Shown: piece after piece, positions 12,301 through 27,700 of the stretch
How the letters are laid out: every line of letters starts with the position of its first letter
Position numbering within the stretch: position 1 is the first letter of the stretch
Origin: Siphonodentalium dalli
Taxonomy: Eukaryota; Mollusca; Scaphopoda; Gadilida; Siphonodentaliidae
Assembly: GCA_032622095.1 (NCBI GenBank)
Contig: CP136068.1
Coordinates: 118,037,509-118,101,508 of the forward strand
DNA length: 64,000 bases
Reading direction: 5' to 3'
Position numbers and translations under genes: made by a program
Notes under the pieces: generated by a model
The model's input: only the letters and a program-made list of their open reading frames with translations
What the model was told of the DNA's origin: nothing
Database searches by the model: none

Positions 12301-15300
12301 GCTCAATGAAATGAATATTTTTATTTTTATGTCATCATGTGGGCTTGTAAAGGATCGGCGGCAAAAAAATAACATGAATTTGGCAAATAATGCACTCGGT
12401 AAACGTTCGTCCCGATCTCAAGCAATTTCCCATATGTATTGTTTGTGTTAACCCATTCTGGCTGTGACATGTTATGCTGTGTCTAAAAGTAAATATTCAC
12501 TGCAACAATATGACCGGTTCAAGTTTTTTTTAAAGTCTGGCTTTGGACTACCAGAGACGTGGCTAGATGATGCTGTATGTATGTTGCAGGGAGTGGGATG
12601 TCCAACTTAAAATTAACAATTTTGCCCCCACCCTGACTGTAAGTCAGAAAATATTTTAGGCTGAAATTGAGATATACAGTAATGCCCTAAATAATCGACC
12701 CCTTAACCACAGTAGAATTATGGTTTTCAGCAAAAATGGCAAAACCCAATCGTTCAAAAGTCAAATTTTCTATGTGCTTTGAGAACAATTCCCGCACTAA
12801 AACATAATGACAGAATGGAAAATCAGAGCGGTTAACCATTTTCGCAAGCTACTTGTCAAAATTGCAGCAAATTAGAACTCTTGTGTTTGACTTTCCGTGC
12901 GAGTTGTGACAATGTCGTACACATGCGTTTAGACTTTTGTGTTGATAAAATAATCGGAGAACCGAATCACACCATTTCAAAATATAGTTCTTCGGTTTTA
13001 GTGGGACTTTTCAAACCTAAGGTTCAAAATTTACACAATTATTTTTTCGATATTTTGTGTGTTTAACAAGGGCAGCATGTTGCTCTGTTTGCTTAGTATA
13101 TATCTTAATATCGCGGAAGTCCACCAAATGTGGGTAAAATGTCGCCGATAGCAGCGGTCTTACCGAGTCATCAAGGGAGGTAAACCCTGCATGGAGTTTG
13201 GGCCTTATGTCCCTTTAACTAACTCAATGAGTTGAAATGGATCTCAATTAACAGAGAATATCGCTGGTATAGCCACGATTGTCATTTACTCAATGGTTAG
13301 CTCAAACAATGTCACATGATATATACGTAGAAAACACACATGTAGGGTAAATAAAATGCATGCATTCTGACTAAATAATAGCATCCATTTTATGATGGAG
13401 AAATAGTGATCCTATATGTAATTTTAACTTAAGACTTGACAAACTACATCTTTGAATTGACATTTAGAAACACTTACAAGCATTAAACTTTACTACTTTG
13501 TGGTTTTAATATAAGACAATTTAGGAAAATCAGTGCTCATTTATTTAAAGACATATAATGGACTTGTTTGGGTGCGTGAAGCAGATAAGTTAGTACAAAG
13601 GCGCTTTGCTAACTGTGGGAATGTAGCATTGTACTAACATCGGCGAAAATCTCAAAGATATAGACCATACCACTCCATATATATCATCGTCTGAACTACG
13701 CATAATTGTAAATATTTACATCTCGATTCGGGACGCAACAATCTTCGATAAACAAACGCAAATGATTTTGCCATCCAGAGTCATTGCATTTAATTAATAT
13801 AAAAGAATGACGGTGTGTGTGCTGGAAATTTTGATTAGTATTTGTAAAAATAACTACTTTGAGCAAGATTATTAATCCATTTCTTACGGTTCCCATCCAT
13901 GCACATTTCCATTGTCACTATCGTCCAATATGAAATATATCAGTTTTTTTGTTCGCGTGTTTTGTAATTTTGTTTTAGTTTCCGTTTTCTCAATGATCCC
14001 ATATTTTCATTTTACAATTTTGCTAAATTTTCTTAAACAAGACAGTCAATGACTGTGGGGTCGCTCACCAGACTGCAAAGACTGATAAGACTGGGACTCT
14101 GGAGACCAAAACAGTGAGCACTTTTCATAATCACTTTAAAAGAAGTAGATTTAAACAGGATATGTGGCTAGAGAGACTTCAAGTATGTAGCTTGGTAAAA
14201 AACCACCTTGAAATTGCCAACTGTACACTACTGATCACCCCCCTCCTCCAGCTCAACAAGTCCCCTCCCGACCGGGATCCAGACTCCCAAGTCTTAGGTT
14301 GGAATTTCACAACCGACACCTCAAACTTTCTCAATTGTTGGAAATTTCCAATCTCACAAGCGCCTTTTTCTAAAACCATTTAAACATGTTTGAAGCCCAA
14401 TTATCCATGGACCCAAAACACAATACATGTATGTCAGACCAATCAGTCAGGTGGTTCAAAGGTAGATGTTTTATTGAATTTGGTATTTCTATGATTTTAT
14501 TGGACACAAAAGTGTTAACTCCCCATAGACTGCCATTTCTTGACAGGTTGAGCTCATTTTAACAAATCTGTATCTCAGTCACTAAAGGATCTTCCTGATT
14601 CCTCCATACTATATGTAAGCTAAATTGTCCAAAATCCCTTGAGAAGACATTTTAAGAATTACTATAGAGACATATAGTTATGTCCCTGGTCCCACCCTTT
14701 TAACCTGGTGACCCCATCTGAATAAATTTGAATCCCAGACACCAAAGAACCCTTCATACATATCATAAATATCAGTCAAATAGACCTGATGGTCCTTGTG
14801 AAGGAAGCATATTAAGAGGGAAACTGTCCTTCGCTTGGCCCCTATTTGACCCCATTAAAAAAATCTGAATTGCAGTCAAGGAAGAACATTCCATTCTATA
14901 TAAGCCAACTAGTTCTTGCAAACATATTTTAAGAATTACTATGTAGTGAAATAGTTAAGTCTCTTGCTCTGCCCTTATTTGACTTTGTGATCCCATTTTC
15001 ACAAATCTGATAAGGATAAAAATTAAGTTCCCCAGTTGAAGTTGGTGATATTCACCCATTGGGCACCTCATTTATGAATTTTATCTTCTGCAAATTAGGG
15101 GATATAGAAACTTCCTAGAAGGGAAATTTAACTAACAACAATGTAAATTTGATACTATAGATACTTCCCAGAAGATGAGGCCTAAGCAGAATGAGGTCGT
15201 CAGAGGGTGAATTTGGTGATGCTAGCCTGCTGTGCCGGATAGCATCACAAAAAGCGTGTCTGTTCCTACATTGTGTATGCCTGGCCTCAAGCAACACAAT

Positions 15301-18300
15301 GTATTATACAACAAGCCTTGAAATAGTGTGATAGTGTGTCTGTCATTTGCAGAGTGAGGTCCCCAGAGGGTGAATTTAGTGACGCTAAATTCACCCTCTG
15401 GGGACCTCATTCTGATAAAGTCCTCAACTGCTATGGAAGACCTAGAATAAAATTGAATTTCCCCAGTTGAAGTTGGTGATGTTCACCCATTGGGCCCCTC
15501 AATTATGAATTTTATCTTCTGCAAATTAGGGGATATAGAAACTTCCTAGAAGGGAAATTTAACTAACAACAATGTAAATTTGATACTATAGATACTTCCC
15601 AGAAGATGAGGCCTAAGCAGAATGAGGTCCCCAAATGGTGAATTTGGTGATGCTAGCCTTGAATCAAGCTTTGAAATAGTCTGTCTGTTATTTGCAGAAT
15701 GAGGTACCCAGAGGGTGAATTTAGTGAGGCTATCCTGCACAGCGGGCTAGTATCACTAAATTCATCCTCTGGGGACCTCATTCTGATAAGGCCCTCAACT
15801 GCTATGGAAGACCTAGAATAAGATTGAAGTTCCCCAGTTGAAATTGGTGATGTTCACCCATTGGGCACCTCAATCATGAATTTTATCTTCTGCAAATTAA
15901 GGGATACAGAAACTTCCTAGAAGGGAAATTTAACTAACAACAATGTAAATTTGATACTATAGATACTTCCCAGAAGATGAGGCCTAAGCAGAATGAGATC
16001 TTGAGACTCTAGATACTTCCCAGAAGATGAGGCCTAAGCGGAATAAGGTTCTCAGAGGGTGTATTTGGTTATGCTAGCCTGCTGTGTAGGATAGCGTCAC
16101 TAAATTCACCCTCTGGGAACCTCATTCTGGCTCTGCCAGGCACTCTTTGAGAAAATGAAATAAATCTGATTTTAATGACCACTGAGTGATAATATAAACA
16201 ACAAGGGTGCTTCATTGATAACACCATTAATCTCATTTAAATTATGGATGACATGAATACACTCCCAGGGGACTCTGTCTAAGGCTGCAGAATCTTTATC
16301 TCTCTATCTGCCTTGCCATGTCTATCAGTTCATAGGAGAGTTGCCTTGTAATGGGAATTTAAATAAATATACTTTATTTACCTGTGAGTTAGGATATGAG
16401 ATAGGGTGGAATGCTGTTGGTTGGGGGTGGGGTTCTGGGTCATGTGGGGGGGGGGGGTGATATATATTTTGTGTATGTTAAATTGATCAAGGAGTTCCTG
16501 AATTTTTTATTATTTTTTGGGGAATTATGGCCCTGGCTCCACCACTATTTGACCCAGTGACCCCATTTGAACAAATCTGAACCCCAGTCATTCAATGACC
16601 CCACATACCAAATATAAACTAAATCGGCTTAATGGTTATTGACAAGAAGTCGTTATAAGAATTACCAAGGAGGAATATAGTTATGGCCCTGGTTTCGCAA
16701 CTGTTTGACACAGTGACCTCATTTGAACAAATATTAATGACAGTCACCTAGGGAACATCCACCCCAAATATGATCAAAATGCAAAAATGTAATTTTTTGG
16801 TTTTTAGAGTTATGTCCCTGGCTCTGCCCCTAATTGACCCAGTGACCCAATTTGAACAAATCTGATTCCCAGTCACCCAAGGTCCCTCAGTGCCAAATAT
16901 AAGCTAATTCGGCCCAACATTTTTGAAGAAGAAGTCATTGTAAGAATTACTATGAGTTATGGCCCTGGTTTCTCAACTAATTGACCGGGTGACCTCATTT
17001 GAACAAATCTGAACACCAGTCACCAAAGGACCCTCCATACCAAATATTAGCTAAATCGGCACAATGGTTATGGACAAGAAGTTGTTGTAAGAATTACTGT
17101 GGAGGAATATAATTATGGCCCTGGTTTCGCAACTATTTGACCCAGTGACCTCATTTTAACAAATCTGAATGAGAGTCACCTAGGGAACATACACACCAAA
17201 TATGAACCAATTCGGTATGATGGTTTAAGAGGAGAAGATGTTTTTAAAAAAGTTGACGGATGGACAGACGGACAGACGGACAGACAGACGGACAGACAGA
17301 CGGACGGACGGACGACGGACGAGGAGTGATGACTATAGCTCCACCGGAGACTTTGTCTCAGGTGAGCTAAAAAGGCAAGCAAATTTAGAAATGACCTAAA
17401 TATTTACCAAACTAATTTTCTGGCTATCATCCACCATCCATATCAAGCCTGGATACCGTGTGTCTGAGAATTGCAGAATGAGGTTCCCAGAGGGTGATTT
17501 TAGTGATGGACAGCAAGCTAGCATCCCCAAATTCATCCTCTGGGAACCTCATTACGTTTAACAGCTATGGGAGACCTAGGATCAGATTGAAGTTCCTCAG
17601 TTGAAGTAGGTGATGTTCACCCATTTGTCACCTCAATTATGCATTTTATCTTCTGCAAATTAGAGGATATAGAAACTGAACAGAAGGAAAAAAGTAACTA
17701 AAAATTATGTTAATTTGAGACTATAGATACTTCCCAGGAGATGAGGCCATGCAGAATGAGGGTGAAATTGGTGATGCTAGCCTGCTGTGTGGGATAGCAT
17801 CACTAAATTCACACTCTGGAGACCTCACTCTGCAAATGTCAGACACACTATATCCAGGCTTGATCAAAGGATAATGAAACCCAATGATTCACACCTGAAC
17901 TACAAATGGAAACGCAAATGCGTATGAATGGACGGACACACAGATGATTCGATGGACAGATAGACTTAGCACTCAACAATATACACAAACCACTTCCGGG
18001 GGTCGGGGGGCATAAAATAAGTCTACTTTTCAAAACAAAATTAAGAGTACAAAATGACTTTTATTATTAAAGTGGTTTAAAGTGGTTTATTTCACTCCTA
18101 TGCACGATTTCAATTGAAAACGCTGTTAATTAAAAATGGTAATGTCACTAGTGAATTATGTCATTGATGTTACGTTACGTCTCTTACTGATCTAGACTGA
18201 ATTTTCGATGGTTGATCTTTCTCCACATCGGGATTTCATGCATTAATTCTGTGTGTTTTAGTCATATTTGGCAAACCAAATTGATGCAGAAGTGTAATAA

Positions 18301-18738
18301 ATAGAGTAATCAATTAGTTCCGGGAATTACATTAAATAATTCACTCAAGGCGAGAGATGTTTGGGTAAGAAACTCATGCGCTAACGCGTGCTCGTTTCTT
18401 ACCAACGTCTCTCGTCAATTATTTTATGTAATTCTCAGAACCAATTGATTACTCTCTATTTAATCTGGAGTTATGTTCAGGAAATATGAGCAGATGACAG
18501 ATATGCAACAAGAGAGTCAAAGAATGTGGGGTCGCTCACCAGACTGCAAAGACTGATAAGACTGGGACTCTGGAGACCACAACAGTCAGAACTTTTCATA
18601 ATCAATTTAAAAGAAGTGAATCTAAACAGGATATGTGGCTAGAGAGGCTTCATGTATGTATATCGGTGAATATCTACCTTTAAATTACCAACTGTACACT
18701 ACTGATCACCCCCCCCCCCCCCCCCCAGTCATCCAGCT

Positions 18739-18779
<41 letters not shown>

Positions 18780-21700
18780 GACCATGGAGTTAAATTAAAA
18801 AAAATATAAAAAATTTGTAGTTATGTCCCTGGCCCCACCCACATTTGACCCAGTGGCCTCATTTGAACAAGTCTGAACCCCAGTCACCCAAGGATCCTTC
18901 ATACCAAATATGAACCCATTTGGCCAGATGGTATTTGAGAAGATGTTTAAAAGAATTTTTATGGAGGGAAAGAGTTATGGCCCTGGCTTCGCAACTATTT
19001 GACCCAGTGACCTCATTTGAACAAATCTGAATGAGAGTCACCTAAGGAACATCCACACCAAATTTGAACCCATTCGGTCTTATGGTACCAGAGGAGAAGA
19101 TGTTCAAAGAATAGTTGACGGACGGACGGACGACAGATGAGGAGTGATGACTATAGCTCCACAGGAGACTTCGTCTCAGGTGAGCTAAAAAGCATGTCAT
19201 TGGATTTAGAAACCCATACAATAAGTCAGTCTCAAGAATCCCAGCACTTTTAATATTATCCTTTAGCCCAAATGCAATTGAGGGAATTTCAAAATAAGAC
19301 ATTTCCTCTAAAGATGAATATTCAATTGGCCATTATGGAAACACTGACTAACCCTGGCTCAAAGTGAAAGCGATAATTTAATATATGTCTATCGGATATG
19401 TGTCTATGGAATGGGTTAATTTTAATCCCAAATCTATGCAAGTGAAAAGTGGATCACCATCAACATGGACATTGAATAGGAGAATGATCAAATAAAAAAC
19501 ACCTGAAGACCATATGATGTGCGGAGAGGGTTAATCATTTTCAATGACATCATATGATGGAACAAAGGAATATGTGGATTAATTTTATTCTAAGATAAGA
19601 CAACAGTGTCTGTGTAAATAACAATGTCTCTAAATAGCCATGTCTGTAAAAGATCCCTACAAATGAACAATTCCTATTTATTCTTGTAGAATATGTGTTT
19701 AACTAATGCCATGAACCTGTTTCAACAGGTGGATTAACTTAATATTGCACAGAGAACAACTGGAATAAAGAGTCATCAATCACAGTTTGACAGATGGTAA
19801 ACAGGTCTGCAAGCAAGCAGTCTTTAGCTAGTAGTATCAGGTGTCCATAGTGATAAATTGTCTCATTCAATAATACAGCCTTCAGTGGTGTCATTTTCTC
19901 TTAAAAATTCATAGTGCATGGCAAACAGGTATGAATTATAAATGGCCATAACTCTGTTAAAATATATCGGATAAAACCCATATTTGAAATTTATCTGTAT
20001 TTAGGTGTCAAAAATTCATATACCATATTTGGTGTCGATCAGATGAAAAATGTTTGATTCATCCTGGCTTGGATGAATTATATATAAAACAAGAATGGAA
20101 AGGGTTAAATAAACAATACCAAAATCCATACAGATGAAGAACGTGCTAAGAAAAATCTAGGTAAGAAATATGAGGCTGTGATGGGTCTAAAAAAAAATTA
20201 AAGGTCAAAATGCAAAAATGTAATTTTTTGTTTTTAGAGTTATGTCCCTGGCTCTGCCCCTATTTGACCCAGTGACTCCATTTGAACAAATCTGAACCCC
20301 AGTCACCCAAGGTCCCTCCGTACCAAATATAAGCTAAATCAGCCCAATGTTTCTTGAGAAGAAGTCATTCTAAGAATTACTATGAAGGAATAGAGTTATG
20401 GGCCTGCTTTCTCAACTAATCAACCTGGTGAACTCATTTGAACAGATCTGAATGTGATTCACCTAGGGAACATCCACACCAAATATGAACCTGTTCCGTC
20501 TTGCGGTTCTGGAGGAGAAGATGATTCTTGACGGACGGACGGACAGAGCAATGGACGGACGGACGACGGACGATGAGTGATGACTATAGCTCCACCGGAG
20601 ACTTCGTCTCAGGTGAGCTAAAAAGCTAATACAAATGCAGAAGGATTCATATTCATTGGAGGGAAATGTTCTATTATCTGAACATTTCACGATTAAAACA
20701 AATAAGTTAAATGCAAGCAGAGACGATCATATATAGGTACAAATGTCTTTCAATCAGGCAGAGAGTTACAAATGTTTAGGATGGAGGAGTCAAAACAAAA
20801 TGTAACTTGAATGCACTCCGAGAGATGCCAACGTGCGCAAAAATGTAATAAAAAATAATTAAAAAAATAATTTCACTGTATTTTAGTTAATTTATTTAAT
20901 TTAATTTAATGTTAGCAAAAAAAAGACACTTACAATCTTCAATAATTTTATTTAGGGGATAACAGTGTGGTGTTTTGTGATTTCGGAAAGGTACATGGCG
21001 AATATACTGTGGCAAATTTAGTTAATTAACGGGTATTAGCCACAGTATATTCGCCATGTACCTTTCCGAAATCACACCACACTGTTATCCCCATTCTAAT
21101 GCTCTTCGAACTTAAAAATGTTATTTAGACAAACAAATGGCTCGTAATTATCAACGAAATGTGCGCCATAGAAAACACTCAGCAAATTCACGACTTTTTA
21201 TTTTAAATTTAACGCGCTAGATAAAATATAGTCCCCCAATTACATGTACCATCACTCTTATCGTTAAAAATACTGATAAACATGAATAATTGCCACCTCA
21301 AATAGAAATAAATATGCACAACAATTAGTTTCCGCATGTACCTGATGTCTTTTTCAGATGTTTACCACTTACAAATTGCGGTTTTGATTTTACCGTGATC
21401 TTGAAGTTGAATTGAAACAATGGGAAATTGTTTACTCAATGCGATGTATTTCACGCCGTGTCTGTCGCGGTTTCATGTCAAGAAATTTTATCAAATGATA
21501 TCGAGACACTGACATTGGTGGGGTATAACGTTGTGGTGTTTTGTATTTTCTGAAAGTACATGTATACAGGACTGTCAATTTTCGACAAAAGCCACATCGC
21601 TGGTTTGTTTATATAGCAATGAGCTAGTAACGGAAGTCAGTGCCAAGGGCGTCAACTCTATAATCTACTCTGTAACGTCGCCGGCATGTACTGCGTAAGG

Positions 21701-24700
21701 GTGACGTCATGGAGTGAAATCGGTAGGGTGACACCAACCTACGAATCTGACTGATCGCCATACTGTTGCGCGAGCGCACGTAAATATGAGACTAAGGGAA
21801 CCACTGGTCCATGAGTATTTAGTGGAGAAAGGGCTAATATACCAGAGTAAAATATAAACAAGAGGTACACATCATAAATGCTGAGGTCGAGCTGTGGCCT
21901 CAGAAATGTGTGTCTGCGTAAAACCCATGAACCAATCAAAATTGATTTCATTTGTTAGAATTAACGTGCTTACATAGCGAAAGACACTTGGTAGACCATC
22001 CAGGAGGTATAATTCTTGAAAATTTATTCAGACAGGAATAGATTTCAAACTCATCCATGATTCAAATTTGGTAGAATTCGGATTACGAATGTTTAAGTTA
22101 TCATGCTTGTGGTACGTTGTGAAAATGAAATATACACCTGGTAAAAAAGGAGACATAATTCCTGAGACAGGATTGGTTTTTGAACTCATCCAAGGGATTC
22201 ATGAGTCGAAGCCATGAAATCATTTCTCACCCAAAAGATTCATGAGTCAAAGCCATAATTCAAATTGTCGAATTTGGATTATGTTTGTTTAAGTTATCAT
22301 GCTTATGTTGTGAAATACATACCCGACTTCTTAAAAATTAACCCAGAACCTTAAAAATATCTTTAAATATGTTATTAACCACATTCCTGTGTGCCTAAAC
22401 AAGAACAAATATTTAACAAAAACATATAGCAAGATGTACAAATATTGTGTATTATACTCACATGTGTATCCATGGCATACACTCAAACAATGCACGAGTG
22501 AAGTGTTGCTTGTGTATTGTGCCATTGTGCATGTAACCAGGGCTGGCCATTGTCTGCTACGTGGCATGATTGTTTGATAGGATCATCATTTGCTAACATC
22601 AGGTGTCAGATTGGCATTGAGATTAATGGTTTATATTGCAGAGTCAATGTTGCTGTTGGGTCACATTTCATGAAAATTGGTCAAGGCGAAAATAGATGCT
22701 TTTTTGTTTGGGATATTGCTCATTATTTTTTAGCTTTCGGCATTTTCATTTCTGGTATAGTTACAAAGACCAATATATTCAGTCAATGAAAACGACCATG
22801 GATTCTACTAGTAATCACACGGTCACGTCGTGCAGGCATATACGATGATGATTGTGTTACCAACTAATACGGATGACGGATTGCCCAAAAACGTGACATG
22901 AGGATACACCAGCAATGACTTATCATTACAAAATAACAAACAAGTTTTTTTTGTGTATATCCCCTGGATACACATGAGTATAATACACAAGCTTTGTACA
23001 TCTACCAATAGTGTATAATATACGTGGCATGCACATACAGTAATGCCCTAATTAATCGACTCCTTTAACCACGTCAGAATTATGGGTAACTTTTCAGGAT
23101 TTAGTCGGAAATATGGCTTGTTGCCATTCATCGGAAAGCTCTCGGGGAGAGCTTTCCGATGAATGGCAACAAACCATATTTCCGACTAAATCCTGAAAAG
23201 TTACCCATAATTCTGCTGTGGTTAAGAAGTCGCTTACTTAGAGCATTACTGTAGGTCTGTTTGACATTTGCATGCAATCAGTCAGAGGTTCATCTTCATT
23301 TCAAGAGACATTTAAAAGTTAAGGTCCCCACATCAGGAGGCCCAGTTTGAATACCATGAATGGGTCACAAATAGTACTGAATTGTCAATATCAGTTAAAC
23401 ACATATCGACTAATGGCAATGGCTCATTTGAACATCTAAATTATGTCTACGTAATTTGGAAGGAAAGTTAATAGAGCTTGATAAATACACAAATTAATTA
23501 TCTTTACACAGCTTTTATATAATTTGAAAAAAACTTGCCCAAGTCATATCCTGTGTTTTTCTATTTTTCGCACAAACACTATATATTTATACCATTATCA
23601 GGAATAGACGAACAAAAATGCTCTTTATTCAGTTATTGTCCCGTGCTAAAGAAAACATTCTAAAATTTATGACTTGAACAAGTATTTCTCAGGCCTATAA
23701 AGTCTGTATAAGAGTATTTAACAATAACATTGATCTACTTTGAATCACAGAACAGGACTGTCATTAGCTTTAATTTGTATAAAATTTACCTGCACCAATC
23801 AATTTCCTTTTAACTGCATATACAGATAAAACTAGAGGTGAGACTGTCCCAGTCGGACTAAGGATACCGTCCACAGTGCCTTTGGCTTACATTAAGTCTA
23901 GCAATATTAATATATTTGTCTTTAAAAAAAAACATAATAGGAATACAAGCTCATACAATATTATGCATGATTGCAAAAATGTCAAATCCAACTCATAATC
24001 ACAGATGCATAGGTTAGCATATATAGTTAGCAATGAGTGTACAAGTGTGTGTATATAAATTTATTTATATTGTCTTATATAATTTTAGTTGATAAAAATT
24101 GTGTTATACGATGCTGAAACATGTTATAAAGCTACTACGAAATAACCCGTAGTCGGCACCTGGAACAGAATTTACCTGTGTCCATCACTGGTGCCTGCTA
24201 TGAGTTATCTCGTAGGTAAATAAATATTAAATAGATTGTACCAGGGTTTATACATAAATGCATTTACTATGTTGTATATAGATTTAACCGCATGAGTGTC
24301 TGGATTGTGACGAAATTATCGCAATAGATTTGTTGGCGGAGCGATACCTCGAGTGCAGGACACAGTCCCGCACGAAAGGTAACGCGTTCCGCCAACAAAT
24401 CGAGTGCGATAATTCGTCAAAATCCAGACACTCATGCTGTTCTATTTTTATTACATATATCTGTATCATAGTAAGTTGACTCACAATCGTACATCTCCAG
24501 TACAGAAAATGTGAATTTAATTGAGTTTTAACGGCATTTTAGGGTTAACGCAACAATCAGAGAGGGAGCCTGTCTATCCGCGAGTGACCTTGACCCATCT
24601 TTAATGATGCGTTTGAAATTAAATTCTGTGCCTCGACAAGCATATTCTTGAAATGAAACTACTTGAATGAATCATCTCATCGATTGATCGCTTATTGTTT

Positions 24701-27700
24701 CTTTATTGTCGTGATTGAAAAAGTAAAAATAGTAATGGCAAGAACCAGTCTAACAACACTGAATGAAATAGTTCCGTCGACAGATTGCACTAGTGCGATT
24801 CTGAGAATTATCACATGCCTGGAAACTCGTGTGATCATGTGAATTACGTTGATAGATATGTAATAAATACAATATCCTTGCACCCGCATAGCTCTCTATG
24901 TTTTCTAAGTCATCGAAAGTGTATTATTTATTTACCTACGAGATAACTCGTAGCTGGCACCAGCGATGGATGACACACTGGTAAATTCCGTCCCAGTTGC
25001 CGACTACAAGTTATCTCATAGTAGCCTTATGTTATGTTACAGCATGATATAACCTGATATTGGTGGAACCATCACTCCTACATACGTAATATATCAACTA
25101 CTATCGGCAAGCCTTGAAATAGTGTGTCTGTCATTTGCAGAATGAGGTTCCCAGAGGGTGAATTTAGTGATGCTACCCCGCATAGCGGGCTAGCATCACC
25201 AAATTCACCCTCTGGGAACCTCATTCTGCTGAGGTGTAAGCAGAATGTGGTCCCCAGAGGGTGAATTTGGTGATGCTAGCCCGCTATGCGGGGTAGCATC
25301 ACTAAATTCACCCTCTGGGGACCTCATTCTGCAAATGACAGACACCCTATTTCAAGGCTTGACTATCGGCGTTACATCAATCCCATAATGGCATACAGGA
25401 TGGAATTACCCATTGGTTTTCGGCAGTGAACAATTAATAACTATTTGGACATTCTTCTGGGCCAATATATTCACTAGGAGAATGGTTGATTCATCAAATA
25501 AATAATATGCTGGTCAGGGATGAAGTCAGATGTTATTTATGCAAGATTCAAACAGCACCACTCCCCCCTGATTTGAGACTGACCAAAATCCCAATTTCAG
25601 TTGTTTCTTATGATATGCCACATAATTGAGGTTGTTCTATTTTTCAATGTTGCCAGGAAACAAAAGTACTGTTTTTATCTCCAAAGAGGTAATTTAATTT
25701 ACTTCAAAATGACTATTTGAGGTATATTCAAATTTTGGTTACTGATGTATCATGCCTAAAATGTTTCCAACAATGTCTCCCATAATGCCTCAATTGAGAA
25801 CAAAGATGAATCTCAGACTAAAGGTCTATTCCCATCTGCAGGCGTGCGTGTGTACAGACAAGGCAACTTTTAAGGTGTGTGTTAACTTACTGCCGAGCTC
25901 TCTATCACCCATTGTAATGGCCAATCTATCAGTCTTCAAATATAGCTGATTTCATTTCTGTGCCATTCCAATCAACAGGCAAAAGTGTAATCCAAATAGG
26001 GGCGCGTGATCAACTATGATCGACATATGTACCTTTCAGGGTTGAATTCTTAATCATAACGCTTACTGTAATGTGACCCGATACTGAACACTTTGTAATG
26101 CAAGATTGTTGCTTGGCTATATATGGGCAAAAAATAAAGTCTCAGACAATTTTTTTTCTGAATCAATGAGGGAGGGAGAACTTTATTTTAATTTTTTTGT
26201 GCACAACATAAGCATGGATCATGATAGCTTCCCTTGTCTATAAATTGACACCCCTCCATTATCACATGTGATCCTAAATTTCCTCCAGTGCCTTTCAATT
26301 GTTCTGGAGTTACAAATAGTACACCATGCAATCATTACTTCCATGTAGTCATCTAATTAATTTTCTATGTCACTATATGTCTACATGATAGTCAATCTTC
26401 ACACATACACAGAGATATGTTAAAAGTTCATGTATTTTGCAATTAATGCTCGACACGTATAGACATGTTGGTAAAAACATACCAAAATAATTTTGAAAAA
26501 AAAATTGAAAAAATGTTTTTTTTAAAACTTTTTTTTGGTCATAATATCAAAAGTCAAAATAAAACGTCCAATGGGGGCATTTATTTCAATGTGGCGGTGT
26601 CTGAGACTCAAATACAATATTTTTCAAAATAAGTAAAATATATATCTCCTAGAAGTATCTTGCCCACTGAACTATATGGTATATTCCCAAATTAACTAGA
26701 AAGGGTTAACAAACCCCCGAGTTCATATATTTTACTTATTTTGAAAAATATTGTATCTCCCCGTCAAAGTCATCTTGCCCACTGAACTATATGGTATAAT
26801 ATATCATTTTCTGGCAGGTGGAGGCCACGAGGAAAAATAAAAACACCTCTATGCACCTCAATCAAAAAGAACTGGATTGACCCGATAACCTACAATAAAT
26901 ACAATATCACCAAAAGCCAATGTATGTAATTACACCATAAGACTAATACATGTTGGCCAGCTATCAGAGGGTCCAAACTAACAAAATAGTGGTGACTAGG
27001 ATTGAAGACCCTGCAAATAAATTATATAGTTTCAGAACGACATGGAGACAGAGATGACCTCCCCTTCGGAGCTTAGAGTGAGCAATGTATCAGTTGAGTA
27101 CTTGCTGGACAAGGAATGTGTAACCCCCCCCCCCCCCCCCCCCCCACCCCCCAAAGGGAAGAAATATCTATTTCCTGATGGAATAGAAAATTAAAACTGA
27201 GGGGGATATCGCAATAATGCATTTAACAGGCTAACCCATGCACAAACAAAGACAATAAGGAAACGAGAGGCCGATCACGATCGGCAGATGTTTAACCCAT
27301 CCCTTGGCGATAGTAAATTGTTAAGATCAGAATCATAATCTTTTAATGTTGAATTATAGAGTATACTGTTATGATCTAAAGTAGTATATGACAAATGTAC
27401 ATAATAACCAGTAATAACACAAATTATTGGAATGTATGAGTCAATATAGAAGGGTTAATATAACATCTAAACTCTAGAGCCTGTCACCACTATCATAGTG
27501 TGAGCAGTTCTATTCATGTTGTTGCAAATTGCCATGTGAGATATCAAAATAATATAATTATTTATTTAATGGAAAAGGTTAAAAGACATGGAATGGGTAA
27601 AAGGGGTTAAATCACCTATCTCTGCCCTGTTTGATCCAATGTAGTCCCATCATCCAAGGACTTAGAGAGCTCCATTGGTCTAGTTAAATAAATTCACCTG

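Noticed and set aside
12118-12375. Minus-strand 85-codon frame with coding-like composition
   Set aside because: It matches no acid phosphatase segment or known domain and lacks partner exons; kept only as a note.
14179-14383. Overlapping frames on both strands with an acceptor-like and donor-like flank
   Set aside because: The same sequence recurs near 18530-18740 and 56140-56300, so it is a dispersed repeat.
17176-17382. Frames rich in [13 protein letters not shown]-type repeats
   Set aside because: They are translations of (gacggaca)n microsatellites; the same holds for similar frames at 774-1007, 20463-20690 and 28300-28617.
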